Of a stretch of DNA of 6,617 bases, positions 1 through 5,394 are shown piece by piece. Every line of letters starts with the position of its first letter. Positions within the stretch are counted from its first letter, which is position 1. The position numbers and the translations under genes are program-made. The DNA is from Porticoccaceae bacterium (GTDB lineage Bacteria; Pseudomonadota; Gammaproteobacteria; Pseudomonadales; Porticoccaceae): NCBI GenBank assembly GCA_019090225.1, contig JAHRWI010000363.1, positions 1-6,617 of the forward strand. Direction: 5' to 3'. The notes beneath the pieces were generated by a model. It saw only the letters and a program-made list of their open reading frames with translations. It did no database searches and was not told the DNA's origin.

Positions 1-571
1 TAGCCAGGGCAAAGCGATCCTGAGCTTCACGTTCAATATTAAACTGCTCTGCGACATTTTCTGCCGTCTCCGGCATCGAATCCGTGCCATGTAGTTGTTG
101 CATCTGCTTATTGATAAAACGCCAGCCAAGTGTGGTATCGAAGATTTCGGCATTACGGCTAAAGGCAGATTCCGCCTTGCCCATCACAAAGGGCGCTCGG
201 GACATTGACTCAACCCCCCCAGCGATGACGAGATCAAGCTCGCCGCAACGAATCGCTCGGGCTGCGCTGCCCACCGCATCCAGGCCGGAGCCACACAGTC
301 GGTTCAAAGTAACGCCCGGCACCACTGGGTCAAGCCCAGCTAGCAGAGCACTCATGCGCGCTACATTGCGATTATCCTCCCCCGCCTGATTCGCGCAGCC
401 ATAAAACACATCTTCAATGGCCGTCCAGTCAACATTCGGATTACGGGCCATCAAGGCTTTGATAGGTAGCGCACCCAAATCATCCGTTCGGATAGACGAC
501 AAGGCTCCACCAAATTTACCAATGGGTGTACGCACTGCGTCACATATAAAAGCGTCTTTCAAGCTGGTCAT
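1..571 (-). CDS. pcaF: 3-oxoadipyl-CoA thiolase (beta-ketoadipyl-CoA thiolase), N-terminal half; gene runs off the left edge
   Basis: Reading the minus strand from the ATG at 571 gives 190 codons open to the window edge, beginning MTSLKDAFICDAVRTPIGKF. This is the thiolase N-terminal domain. The acylated nucleophile is Cys93 in NRLCGSG, followed by the GGVESMSRAPFVMGK block at about 118-132. The stretches YGCANQAGEDNRNVARMSAL and DSMPETAENVA are, from memory, typical of PcaF/PaaJ enzymes, which split 3-oxoadipyl-CoA into succinyl-CoA and acetyl-CoA at the end of the beta-ketoadipate or phenylacetate pathways; general fatty-acid thiolases (FadA) differ here. Family members are about 400 residues, so the half carrying the second Cys and the GHP histidine lies outside. 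An AGGAA ribosome site lies 5 nt before the ATG. The truncation is a window end, not a mutation. The assignment to thiolase is certain; the exact substrate is slightly less so. Confidence 0.93.
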   Translation of the reverse strand, partial: MTSLKDAFICDAVRTPIGKFGGALSSIRTDDLGALPIKALMARNPNVDWTAIEDVFYGCANQAGEDNRNVARMSALLAGLDPVVPGVTLNRLCGSGLDAVGSAARAIRCGELDLVIAGGVESMSRAPFVMGKAESAFSRNAEIFDTTLGWRFINKQMQQLHGTDSMPETAENVAEQFNIEREAQDRFALA

Positions 572-576
572 GTTTA

Positions 577-581
577 TTCCT
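577..581 (-). promoter_or_regulatory. Ribosome binding site of pcaF
   Basis: The minus strand reads AGGAA, then five bases (TAAAC), then the ATG ending at 571. This supports 571 as the start. The protein beginning there also aligns with the usual thiolase N-terminus a few residues before the DAVRTPIG block. Confidence 0.7.
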
Positions 582-584
582 GTA

Positions 585-619
585 TTTGCTACTGCATCTA
601 TTAGTGTATCTACAGCAAA
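585..619 (-). repeat. Inverted repeat TTTGCT-N23-AGCAAA in the pcaF leader
   Basis: Perfect 6-bp arms at 585-590 and 614-619 are separated by 23 nt, and end 14 nt upstream of the pcaF ATG. The inner flanks match only partly. A second, smaller hairpin (CTGCC-CTGA-GGCAG, 641-654) lies further up in the same leader. Either could be leader RNA structure or part of an operator. Arms this short can arise by chance, and I do not recognise a known regulator site. Confidence 0.3.
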
Positions 620-675
620 GCCAGATCACTGTAGGAAGGGCTGCCCTGAGGCAGAGCCAGGGTAAAAACCCGGCC

Positions 676-681
676 ATTATA
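676..681 (-). promoter_or_regulatory. Candidate -10 element of the pcaF promoter (perfect TATAAT)
   Basis: The minus strand reads TATAAT exactly, inside TTGTCTATAATGGCC. The hexamer 17 bp upstream is CGGAGA, which is far from TTGACA, so the promoter may need an activator. This fits what is known of catabolic pca genes, but no regulator gene or recognised operator is visible here. Transcription would begin near 669, giving a leader of about 100 nt that contains the two dyads described for 585-654. Confidence 0.5.
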
Positions 682-952
682 GACAACAATTCCGATGATC
701 TCCGACCGAGTATGATTTGATTATTGGCATTCTTTGCCTGCACACCATCAGCCATTAAGTATCTCCGCACACAAGAAATATGTCTGTCTTTAACGAACAT
801 CTGACAAAACAGGGCTCTCAATTAGGCCGCCGCCCGTAGATTGAAACCTCCTTGCTCAGGAGTTCACAAACTTAACTGAAGAATTGAATCAAAGAGGAAA
901 AAAGAAGGAACCGTCAACGGAGGATATTTTCAGTACTATCTACCTGGCCAGC
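682..952. other. Non-coding gap between the HopJ-family gene and the pcaF promoter
   Basis: I find no credible gene in the 381 bases between the HopJ stop and the pcaF start. The short open frames here overlap pcaF or the HopJ gene out of frame and resemble no family I know. The gap holds the pcaF promoter, a small hairpin at 845-864 (CTCCT-TGCTC-AGGAG with two more A-T pairs past a bulged C), and a purine-rich tract at 891-910 that is T-rich on the minus strand. The last two may mark where the upstream transcript ends. Confidence 0.5.
895..920 (-). terminator. Possible weak terminator for the HopJ-family gene
   Basis: On the minus strand, about 33 nt after the HopJ stop codon, a very short dyad CCGT-TG-ACGG (911-920) is followed by TTCCTTCTTTTTTCC. 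The T-run is good but the stem has only three or four pairs with a minimal loop, so it would be a poor intrinsic terminator. It is listed because it is the only stem-plus-T-run arrangement found downstream of this gene. Confidence 0.2.
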
Positions 953-963
953 CTATCTGGCCA
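945..963 (-). repeat. Hairpin spanning the HopJ stop codon
   Basis: Perfect 7-bp arms TGGCCAG (945-951) and CTGGCCA (957-963) flank a 5-nt loop. The stop codon (TAG on the minus strand, 953-955) sits inside the loop. On the RNA this makes a GC-rich stem at the very end of the reading frame. No T-run follows directly, so it is not a classic terminator. It could protect the 3' end of the message or be incidental. Confidence 0.4.
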
Positions 964-1309
964 ACAAAGGCTTGCTATCAAAATGAATACCAGCCCAGCC
1001 ATCGCGGATAAAGGTGCGAATATTGCTGTGATCCTGGCCCCCGGGATTACCCAACACGTCCTCTCGATAGTAACGCCCAAAACATGCCAAGGTTTCTGCT
1101 TCGCTCAAATTATTGAGCTGGGCAAAGGCAAAAATACGGCAAGATCCAGCATTGCTGCCCGCTTCGTTAATGAGTATCTTATCCCCAAGACCGTTGCTAA
1201 AGCGTGTCTCAGTGTAAGTGTAATGGCTATCAATAACAGATATTACATCATTAAATTCAACAGTTTGAGGATTATTTTTAATGCTTTGAATTAACTCTTT
1301 CGGGGTCAT
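953..1309 (-). CDS. HopJ-family protein (type III effector HopJ domain), 118 aa
   Basis: The product is a small soluble protein with no signal peptide or membrane segment, and the HopJ domain fills it. Recognisable blocks are VEFNDVISVIDSHYTYTET (about 17-35), INEAGSNAGSCRIFAFAQL (47-65), ETLACFGRYYREDVL (72-86) and HSNIRTFIRDGWAGIHF (94-110). The family was named after a Pseudomonas syringae effector but is, as I recall, widespread as a lone gene in free-living gammaproteobacteria without a type III secretion system. Its molecular function is unknown to me. No secretion gene or chaperone is nearby, so a housekeeping role is more likely than an effector role. The length fits the family. The ATG at 1309 is preceded only by a weak GGAA. 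The gene lies 177 bp after the acyl-CoA dehydrogenase and may have its own promoter. Confidence 0.88.
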   Translation of the reverse strand: MTPKELIQSIKNNPQTVEFNDVISVIDSHYTYTETRFSNGLGDKILINEAGSNAGSCRIFAFAQLNNLSEAETLACFGRYYREDVLGNPGGQDHSNIRTFIRDGWAGIHFDSKPLLAR

Positions 1310-1336
1310 AGAATTCCATTACATTGTTTACGGATG

Positions 1337-1356
1337 GACGTCATATGAAACGTCAA
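1337..1356 (-). promoter_or_regulatory. Candidate promoter or operator of the HopJ-family gene (dyad GACGT-N8-ACGTC with TTGACG)
   Basis: A 5-bp perfect inverted repeat (1337-1341 and 1350-1354, spacer CATATGAA) lies 28 to 45 nt upstream of the ATG at 1309. Its outer arm overlaps a TTGACG hexamer on the minus strand (1351-1356) that matches the -35 consensus at five of six positions. No convincing -10 box follows at 16 to 18 bp; the nearest candidates resemble CGTAAA. It could be a promoter with an overlapping operator, or coincidence. Confidence 0.3.
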
Positions 1357-1436
1357 TTTAGCCAGAGCGAATTAACAAGGGTCGGCCTTACAAATGCACT
1401 GGCCATGGGCAAAGTACTCTGATCTCGACGCACCTA

Positions 1437-1458
1437 TTTTAAGCCATCGCCTTTAAAA
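1437..1458. repeat. AT-rich dyad TTTTAA-N10-TTAAAA after the acyl-CoA dehydrogenase gene
   Basis: Perfect 6-bp arms at 1437-1442 and 1453-1458 lie 29 to 50 nt beyond the stop codon of the dehydrogenase. The stem is entirely A-T, so it would be a poor terminator. It may be a protein-binding dyad or chance. Confidence 0.2.
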
Positions 1459-1486
1459 CCCAACCAAGAAAACTCAACCCAGACCG

Positions 1487-2677
1487 TTAAAGCTTAGGCT
1501 TCGGCTCTCTCGGCAAACCCAGACCTCGTTCAGCGATAATGTTTTTCTGAATCTGAGAAGTCCCGCCACCAATGATCAGCCCCAGGCTGTACATATAGGC
1601 GTATTGCCACATGCCGTTTCTGCGCACGTAGTCGCTGTCGCCAAACAGCGCGCCAGTTTCGCCTAATAGATCGATGGCGGTTTCGCAGATTTCATTATTT
1701 AAAATGGTGGCATTGAGCTTGACGATGAGTCTTGCCACACCGGCATCTTGTTCTTTTAAATTACAGGTCAGTACCCGCATGGAGTTGTATTGCATAGCTT
1801 TGACCCGCGCCTGAATACGCAGCACGCGATCCCGATAAACCGGGAAATCCATCAGCGGGCGACCACCAACGGATTCGGTTTTCAGACAATCAATAAGCCC
1901 CTGAAGCTGCCGAGCGGTACGGTCTGGATCACCGAGCATACCGCGCTCGTGCTTAAGTGTGGTGTTGGCGACCTGCCAGCCTTCACCGCGCTTGCCAACG
2001 ATCTTGTCCTGCTTGAGGCGGACATCAGTGAAAAACACTTCGTTAAATTCGGCAACACCGGTCATGGACACCAGGGGTTGAATTTCGATACCGGGAGTAT
2101 CCATAGGCAGGAGCATATAGCTGATGCCGTGGTGCTTGGGCGCATCCGGCTCTGTGCGAACGAGGATAAACATCATGTCGGCGACGTGGGCAGAAGAGGT
2201 CCAGATTTTGTGGCCATTGATCAGGAAGTCATCGCCATCTTCGGTACCGCTGGTGCGCAGCGCCGCAAGATCACTACCAGCGCTGGGTTCTGAATAACCC
2301 TGACACCACATCACTTCACCGTAGAGGGTCGGTTTGATCCATTGCTGCCGCTGCACTTCACTGCCTATTTCAAGCAGTGTGGGAATCAACATGGTGACTC
2401 CCTGATTGGAAATCCCCCGGTTTAAGCCCGCCCGGTTTAGTTCCTCGGCGATAATAACGTTTTTAAGGATATCGGCCTCACCGCCATAACCGCCGTACTG
2501 TTTAGGAATGGTCCGCGCCGTATAACCGTGTTCAATCAACAAAGCCTGCCATTCCCTGACTTGTGCATTCGGGCGCGCAACCGCTGAACCCTTGGGGGAC
2601 TTGTGGCCGTGGGTTTTAGTGAAGGCCCTAACTTCTTGCTGAAAATCTTTATATTCCTGAGAGTATTCTAAATCCAT
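1487..2677 (-). CDS. Acyl-CoA dehydrogenase, FadE-like, 396 aa
   Basis: This is a cytoplasmic FAD enzyme that introduces the alpha,beta double bond into an acyl-CoA, passing electrons to ETF. All three regions of the fold are present: an N-terminal helical domain (about 5-120), a middle beta domain opening with the flavin/substrate signature GYSEPSAGSDLAA (127-139), and a C-terminal helical domain ending GGGTSQIQKNIIAERGLGLPR (370-390). Glu244 in LKHERG lies where the catalytic base sits in FadE-type and mycobacterial steroid-side-chain dehydrogenases; that correspondence is from memory. The substrate cannot be read from the sequence, and this branch includes enzymes for fatty, branched and sterol side-chain acyl-CoAs. 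Length is normal and no lesion is seen. The ATG at 2677 has only a weak TGGAA-like site upstream. The gene follows the NUDIX gene by 49 bp on the same strand, suggesting an operon. Confidence 0.95.
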   Translation of the reverse strand: MDLEYSQEYKDFQQEVRAFTKTHGHKSPKGSAVARPNAQVREWQALLIEHGYTARTIPKQYGGYGGEADILKNVIIAEELNRAGLNRGISNQGVTMLIPTLLEIGSEVQRQQWIKPTLYGEVMWCQGYSEPSAGSDLAALRTSGTEDGDDFLINGHKIWTSSAHVADMMFILVRTEPDAPKHHGISYMLLPMDTPGIEIQPLVSMTGVAEFNEVFFTDVRLKQDKIVGKRGEGWQVANTTLKHERGMLGDPDRTARQLQGLIDCLKTESVGGRPLMDFPVYRDRVLRIQARVKAMQYNSMRVLTCNLKEQDAGVARLIVKLNATILNNEICETAIDLLGETGALFGDSDYVRRNGMWQYAYMYSLGLIIGGGTSQIQKNIIAERGLGLPREPKPKL

Positions 2678-2726
2678 GATGATGTTATTCCAGAGTTCAA
2701 AATGAAACGTGATGACCTAGTGTTAT

Positions 2727-3545
2727 TCAATAAGGCTCGATAGTATTCTCAAAAACAAAGCCATCTTTAGCCATCACCACTCGGTGCCGCTCGCCTTCGA
2801 CGGCCGGATCCCAGGCTTCGTAACCGGCATCACCATGCCATAAGGCAACACGATGACCTTCGTCGGTTTTACCCAGATGGGTTTCATAGACCTTGGGGGG
2901 TACCGAAGCAAAGTGATTGAGTAACTCATCGACAGACCCACGGCTACTTAAATAGTGGAGCGTCACCCAGGTGGGGGGCACAAAATCAATCTCGCGGGCA
3001 GCGTGTAGCTCTATGGCTTTACCCGGGCTGACCCATTGGTGATCGTGAATCTCGCCACCATCGATGACAATATCCTGATCACCGGTCACCCGCGCAGCGA
3101 AGAACCAGGTGGTAAAACGTTTCGGCGTAATCGGCGGCGGCGTCCAGTGGGAAAACCACACGAAGTCTTCAGGGTCCGTGTGAATGCCCGCCTCTTCCTG
3201 AGTTTCTCGAGCCGCCGCGGTACGTGCCGCAGCAGTTTTATGATCATCACTGGCAGCACTAGCGCCATCGAGAGCCACTTCGCCAGGGTCATGATTGGGA
3301 TAGTCTTCCTGATCAATACGACCTCCTGGAAATACCCACATGCCACCAAAGCGGATTTCTTTGTTTTTGCGCAACATCAATGTTTCGACACCTTCTGGGC
3401 CATCACGCAAAAGGACAACCGTCGCCGCCGGTATGGGCGGTTCGGTGATGGGTTCTCCCTCGCCGGGCATACGCAGGTTTCCATAGGGATCGTTTTGATG
3501 CTTGGATTCGGGCTTACTGGTTTTGTGTTTATCTGAGTCAGTCAT
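2727..3545 (-). CDS. NUDIX hydrolase with an interrupted Nudix box, possibly acting on CoA or acyl-CoA (NUDT19-like), 272 aa
   Basis: The Nudix fold begins at about residue 38 (PAATVVLLRDG). The box starts with FPGGRID (72-78) and ends with ARETQEEAGI (112-121), where Glu114, Glu117 and Glu118 are the expected metal ligands. The spacing from Gly75 to Arg113 is 38 residues, against 14 in the canonical GX5EX7REUXEEXGU motif, so about 24 residues (DYPNHDPGEVALDGASAASD and onward) are inserted. An interrupted box is a feature I recall from the NUDT19 branch of (acyl-)CoA diphosphatases. A conserved-looking C-terminal part (about 215-270) includes ALWHGDAGYEAWDP and RHRVVM. The polar first 35 residues are probably disordered. 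The neighbouring acyl-CoA dehydrogenase fits a CoA-ester role, but the substrate is inferred. The start at 3545 is supported by AGGGAG ten bases upstream. Confidence 0.88.
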   Translation of the reverse strand: MTDSDKHKTSKPESKHQNDPYGNLRMPGEGEPITEPPIPAATVVLLRDGPEGVETLMLRKNKEIRFGGMWVFPGGRIDQEDYPNHDPGEVALDGASAASDDHKTAAARTAAARETQEEAGIHTDPEDFVWFSHWTPPPITPKRFTTWFFAARVTGDQDIVIDGGEIHDHQWVSPGKAIELHAAREIDFVPPTWVTLHYLSSRGSVDELLNHFASVPPKVYETHLGKTDEGHRVALWHGDAGYEAWDPAVEGERHRVVMAKDGFVFENTIEPY

Positions 3546-3555
3546 AGCTAGGTAA

Positions 3556-3561
3556 CTCCCT
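3556..3561 (-). promoter_or_regulatory. Ribosome binding site of the NUDIX gene
   Basis: The minus strand reads AGGGAG ten nt before the ATG at 3545. This is the best Shine-Dalgarno match near this gene and supports the chosen start over downstream methionines such as Met26. Confidence 0.6.
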
Positions 3562-3569
3562 GGCTAACA

Positions 3570-3597
3570 TTTATAATTAGTTTCAACTTGGTTTCAG
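3570..3597 (-). promoter_or_regulatory. Candidate sigma-70 promoter of the NUDIX / acyl-CoA dehydrogenase operon
   Basis: The minus strand carries CTGAAA (3592-3597), a 16-nt spacer, then TATAAA (3570-3575). Matches to consensus are four of six and five of six. Transcription would start near 3563, leaving a short leader of about 18 nt that just contains the AGGGAG ribosome site. It is the only promoter-like pair I found upstream of this gene. Confidence 0.4.
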
Positions 3598-3633
3598 TAA
3601 TGAATTTTTGCCTAGTGTAACCTACTCGCGGTT

Positions 3634-3639
3634 TATAGT
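3634..3639 (+). promoter_or_regulatory. Candidate -10 element for the exonuclease III gene
   Basis: TATAGT matches the -10 consensus at five of six positions and lies about 118 nt upstream of the ATG at 3757. The nearest -35-like hexamer, TTGCCT (3608-3613), is 20 bp away, which is too far for a strong promoter. Read in the shifted register TTTATA (3632-3637), the spacing becomes 18 bp but the match is poorer. It is divergent from the NUDIX promoter. Confidence 0.3.
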
Positions 3640-3681
3640 AAGTTGCCGGAGGCTATGACCAACAGGCTTTTTGTCTGAGCT

Positions 3682-3709
3682 TGAAGCAACCTGGCCTGAA
3701 GCAACCTGG
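3682..3709. repeat. Tandem direct repeat TGAAGCAACCTGG, two copies 15 bp apart
   Basis: Two identical 13-bp copies (3682-3694 and 3697-3709) are separated by CC. They lie in the leader of the exonuclease III gene, 47 nt before its ATG. The period of 15 bp is not a multiple of the helical turn. It could be a local slippage duplication, or a paired site for a regulator or RNA-binding protein. I do not recognise the unit. Confidence 0.75.
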
Positions 3710-3745
3710 GTCTCGTCCTGCCTCAAACACCACAAGATATTAAAG

Positions 3746-3752
3746 AAGGAAG
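3746..3752 (+). promoter_or_regulatory. Ribosome binding site of the exonuclease III gene
   Basis: AAGGAAG is followed by TTCA and then the ATG at 3757. It is a strong site that fixes the start, and the protein starting there begins MRLVSWNVNGIR, the standard N-terminus of the family. Confidence 0.75.
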
Positions 3753-3756
3753 TTCA

Positions 3757-4520
3757 ATGCGCTTAGTTTCGTGGAATGTAAATGGCATTCGTGCCGCGAT
3801 GAAAAAAGATTTCGCCGAATCCCTACAAAGCATGGCAGCCGACGTACTTTGCCTACAGGAAACCAAAGCCCAGGACGATCAGGTCGTCGAGGCGCTAAGC
3901 AGCATCAATGGCTATCATATTTACTGCAATTCAGCCGAGAAAAAGGGCTATTCCGGCACTGCCATTCTCAGCAAGACCGAACCCCAGTCCGTTCAATTTG
4001 ATATGGGTATTGCCGAGCACGATCAGGAAGGTCGAGTCATCGCTGCCGAGTTCGAGCATTACTATTTGGTCACCGTGTATACCCCCAATTCCGGCAGCGA
4101 GTTAAAGCGTCTGGATTACCGTCAACAGTGGGATGCGGATTTTCTGGCCTACCTGAAGCAGCTGGAAGAAAAAAAACCGGTGATTGTCTGTGGTGACCTG
4201 AACGTCGCCCACCGGGATATTGATCTGGCCCGGCCCAAGCCCAATTACAACAAATCCGCTGGCTACACCCAGGCTGAAATCGATGGCCTGGATAACATTA
4301 TCGCCAGCGGCCTGGTCGATACCTTTCGTCATCAAAACCCGGACCAGGTCAAATACAGCTGGTGGATTACCGGGCTGGAGCCAGAGCCAAAAATGTTGGC
4401 TGGCGGATAGATTACTTCCTGATCACTGATAGTCTGACGAACAAAATTGAGAACACCGATATACTCAATGACATCATGGGTTCGGATCACTGCCCCGTGT
4501 TGCTCGACCTGATTATTTAA
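3757..4520 (+). pseudogene. xthA: Exodeoxyribonuclease III / AP endonuclease (ExoA-type), frameshifted near 4366
   Basis: The intact family member cleaves DNA 5' of abasic sites and removes nucleotides from 3' ends in base-excision repair. Frame 1 from 3757 shows Asn7 in WNVNGIR, the metal ligand Glu35 in LQETKA, Tyr108 in VYTPNSG, and Asp147/Asn149 in CGDLNVAH. After SWW (201-203) the frame departs from the family and stops at 4408-4410, giving a 217-residue product with an unrelated 14-residue tail. From 4368 another frame resumes the family sequence (YRAGARAKNVGWRIDYFLIT) and continues through GSDHCP, with the catalytic Asp-His pair at 4485-4490, to TAA at 4518-4520. Adding one base near 4366 gives 254 residues, close to the usual length of about 250 to 270. 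The truncated form lacks the C-terminal catalytic residues and should be inactive. The break may be real or a consensus error. The symbol denotes the family; the sequence looks closer to Bacillus-type ExoA than to E. coli ExoIII. Confidence 0.9.
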
Positions 4521-4626
4521 GCGAGCCTTGCTCATAAAGCGTGTTCATTTAGCGACCTTGTTCTGTAAAGAAAACCAGGCCCGCCTTCTAAACACCATAA
4601 TGCGATTCCCTTAAAGATCCCCCGCT

Positions 4627-5394
4627 ATGGCCTACATCGAGAAAAAGAAATTCTTTGATCAACTACTGACTGTTTATGGTCGCAATGCGGTGCTCGAAGC
4701 CTTGCAGGAACAGGATGTTCCTGTCTATAAATTGCATCTCGCAAAAAGTAATCGCAGCGGTGGTTCCCTGGATAAAATTATTCGCATCGCTGAACAACGG
4801 GGTATTGAGGTCGCCCACCACAGTCGGGAAGAGCTGTCCCGTATCTCCCGGAACCAGCGTCAGGATCAGGGCGTAGCCCTGGATTTACAGTGTCCCCGTT
4901 ACGGGCATTACCGGGATTTCCTTGCCGATGCTCCCCCTCGCTACCAGCTAATCGCCCTGGATCGGGTCACCAACCCGCAAAACCTGGGTATGGTGATCAG
5001 ATCCGTCTGCGCCAGCCCCATGCAGGGGCTCCTGTTGCCGTCAAAAGGTTGTGCGCCACTCTCACCTCTGGTCATCAAAGCCAGTGCGGGCAGCATCTTC
5101 CATTGCCCTATCTATCGCTGTACTGATCTTGCTGAAAGCCTGGAGGAATTTGTAGCCAGTGGCGCGCAAGTCTGTACCTTAAGGGCGGATGCGACCGAGT
5201 CGCTATCGAGCTTCAAGGCCGATAGCCCGGTTGTTTATGTACTGGGTAATGAAACATCAGGGGTATCAGATCAAGTCTCAGACCTGGCCCAACATAGCTT
5301 GAATATTCCCATGTGTAACGGCGTCGAGTCACTCAATGTGGCAGTTACGGCTGCACTACTGGCGTTTCGGGATGTTCTTTCCACAACTGGCTAA
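4627..5394 (+). CDS. SpoU/TrmH-family RNA 2'-O-methyltransferase (RlmB-like), 255 aa
   Basis: This is a SAM-dependent enzyme that methylates a ribose 2'-OH in rRNA or tRNA and uses the SPOUT trefoil-knot fold. The N-terminal substrate-binding domain opens with VYGRNAVLEAL (16-26) and runs to about residue 90. The catalytic domain has motif 1, LDRVTNPQNLGMVIRSV (111-127, with Asn119 and Arg125), motif 2, VLGNETSGV (205-213, with Glu209), and motif 3, IPMCNGVESLNVAVTAALL (227-245, with Ser235 and Asn237). Layout and length resemble RlmB (23S rRNA Gm2251, about 245 residues), but motif 3 and the loop LLPSKGCAPLSPLVIKASAG differ enough from the RlmB I remember that I give no symbol; it may be a paralogue. 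No clear ribosome site precedes the ATG at 4627. The 106-nt gap after the exonuclease gene shows no clear terminator or promoter. The 3' end overlaps the converging transporter gene by 50 bp. Confidence 0.92.
   Translation: MAYIEKKKFFDQLLTVYGRNAVLEALQEQDVPVYKLHLAKSNRSGGSLDKIIRIAEQRGIEVAHHSREELSRISRNQRQDQGVALDLQCPRYGHYRDFLADAPPRYQLIALDRVTNPQNLGMVIRSVCASPMQGLLLPSKGCAPLSPLVIKASAGSIFHCPIYRCTDLAESLEEFVASGAQVCTLRADATESLSSFKADSPVVYVLGNETSGVSDQVSDLAQHSLNIPMCNGVESLNVAVTAALLAFRDVLSTTG
5345..5394. other. 50-bp convergent overlap of two coding sequences
   Basis: The last 16 codons and stop of the methyltransferase (plus strand, stop 5392-5394) and of the transporter (minus strand, stop 5345-5347) use the same 50 bp. 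Both readings look genuine up to their stops, so there is no room for a separate terminator between them. Confidence 0.85.

Noticed and set aside
540..821. 93-codon minus-strand open frame upstream of and overlapping pcaF
   Set aside because: It overlaps the start of pcaF out of frame, contains the promoter-like TATAAT and leader dyads, and matches nothing I recognise.
884..1294. 136-codon plus-strand open frame opposite the HopJ-family gene
   Set aside because: The HopJ match on the minus strand is clear over its whole length, and the plus-strand translation looks random.
1790..2293. 167-codon plus-strand open frame inside the acyl-CoA dehydrogenase gene
   Set aside because: It is antisense to a well-conserved enzyme, resembles no known family and has no ribosome site.
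3036..3536. 166-codon plus-strand open frame opposite the NUDIX gene
   Set aside because: The minus-strand frame carries the Nudix motif and a good ribosome site. The opposite frame has no recognisable domain.
4360..4410. Programmed ribosomal frameshift in the exonuclease III gene
   Set aside because: There is no slippery heptamer, stop-codon shift site or internal Shine-Dalgarno arrangement at the frame change, and the family is not known to me to use recoding.
4332..4535. 67-codon minus-strand open frame opposite the end of the exonuclease gene
   Set aside because: It is antisense to the resumed exonuclease frame (RIDYFLIT to GSDHCPVLLDLII), which has clear family similarity.
4521..4626. 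Terminator or promoter between the exonuclease and methyltransferase genes
   Set aside because: Only a 4-bp GAGC-CTT-GCTC hairpin without a T-run and a CATAAT hexamer without a matching -35 were found, too weak to annotate.
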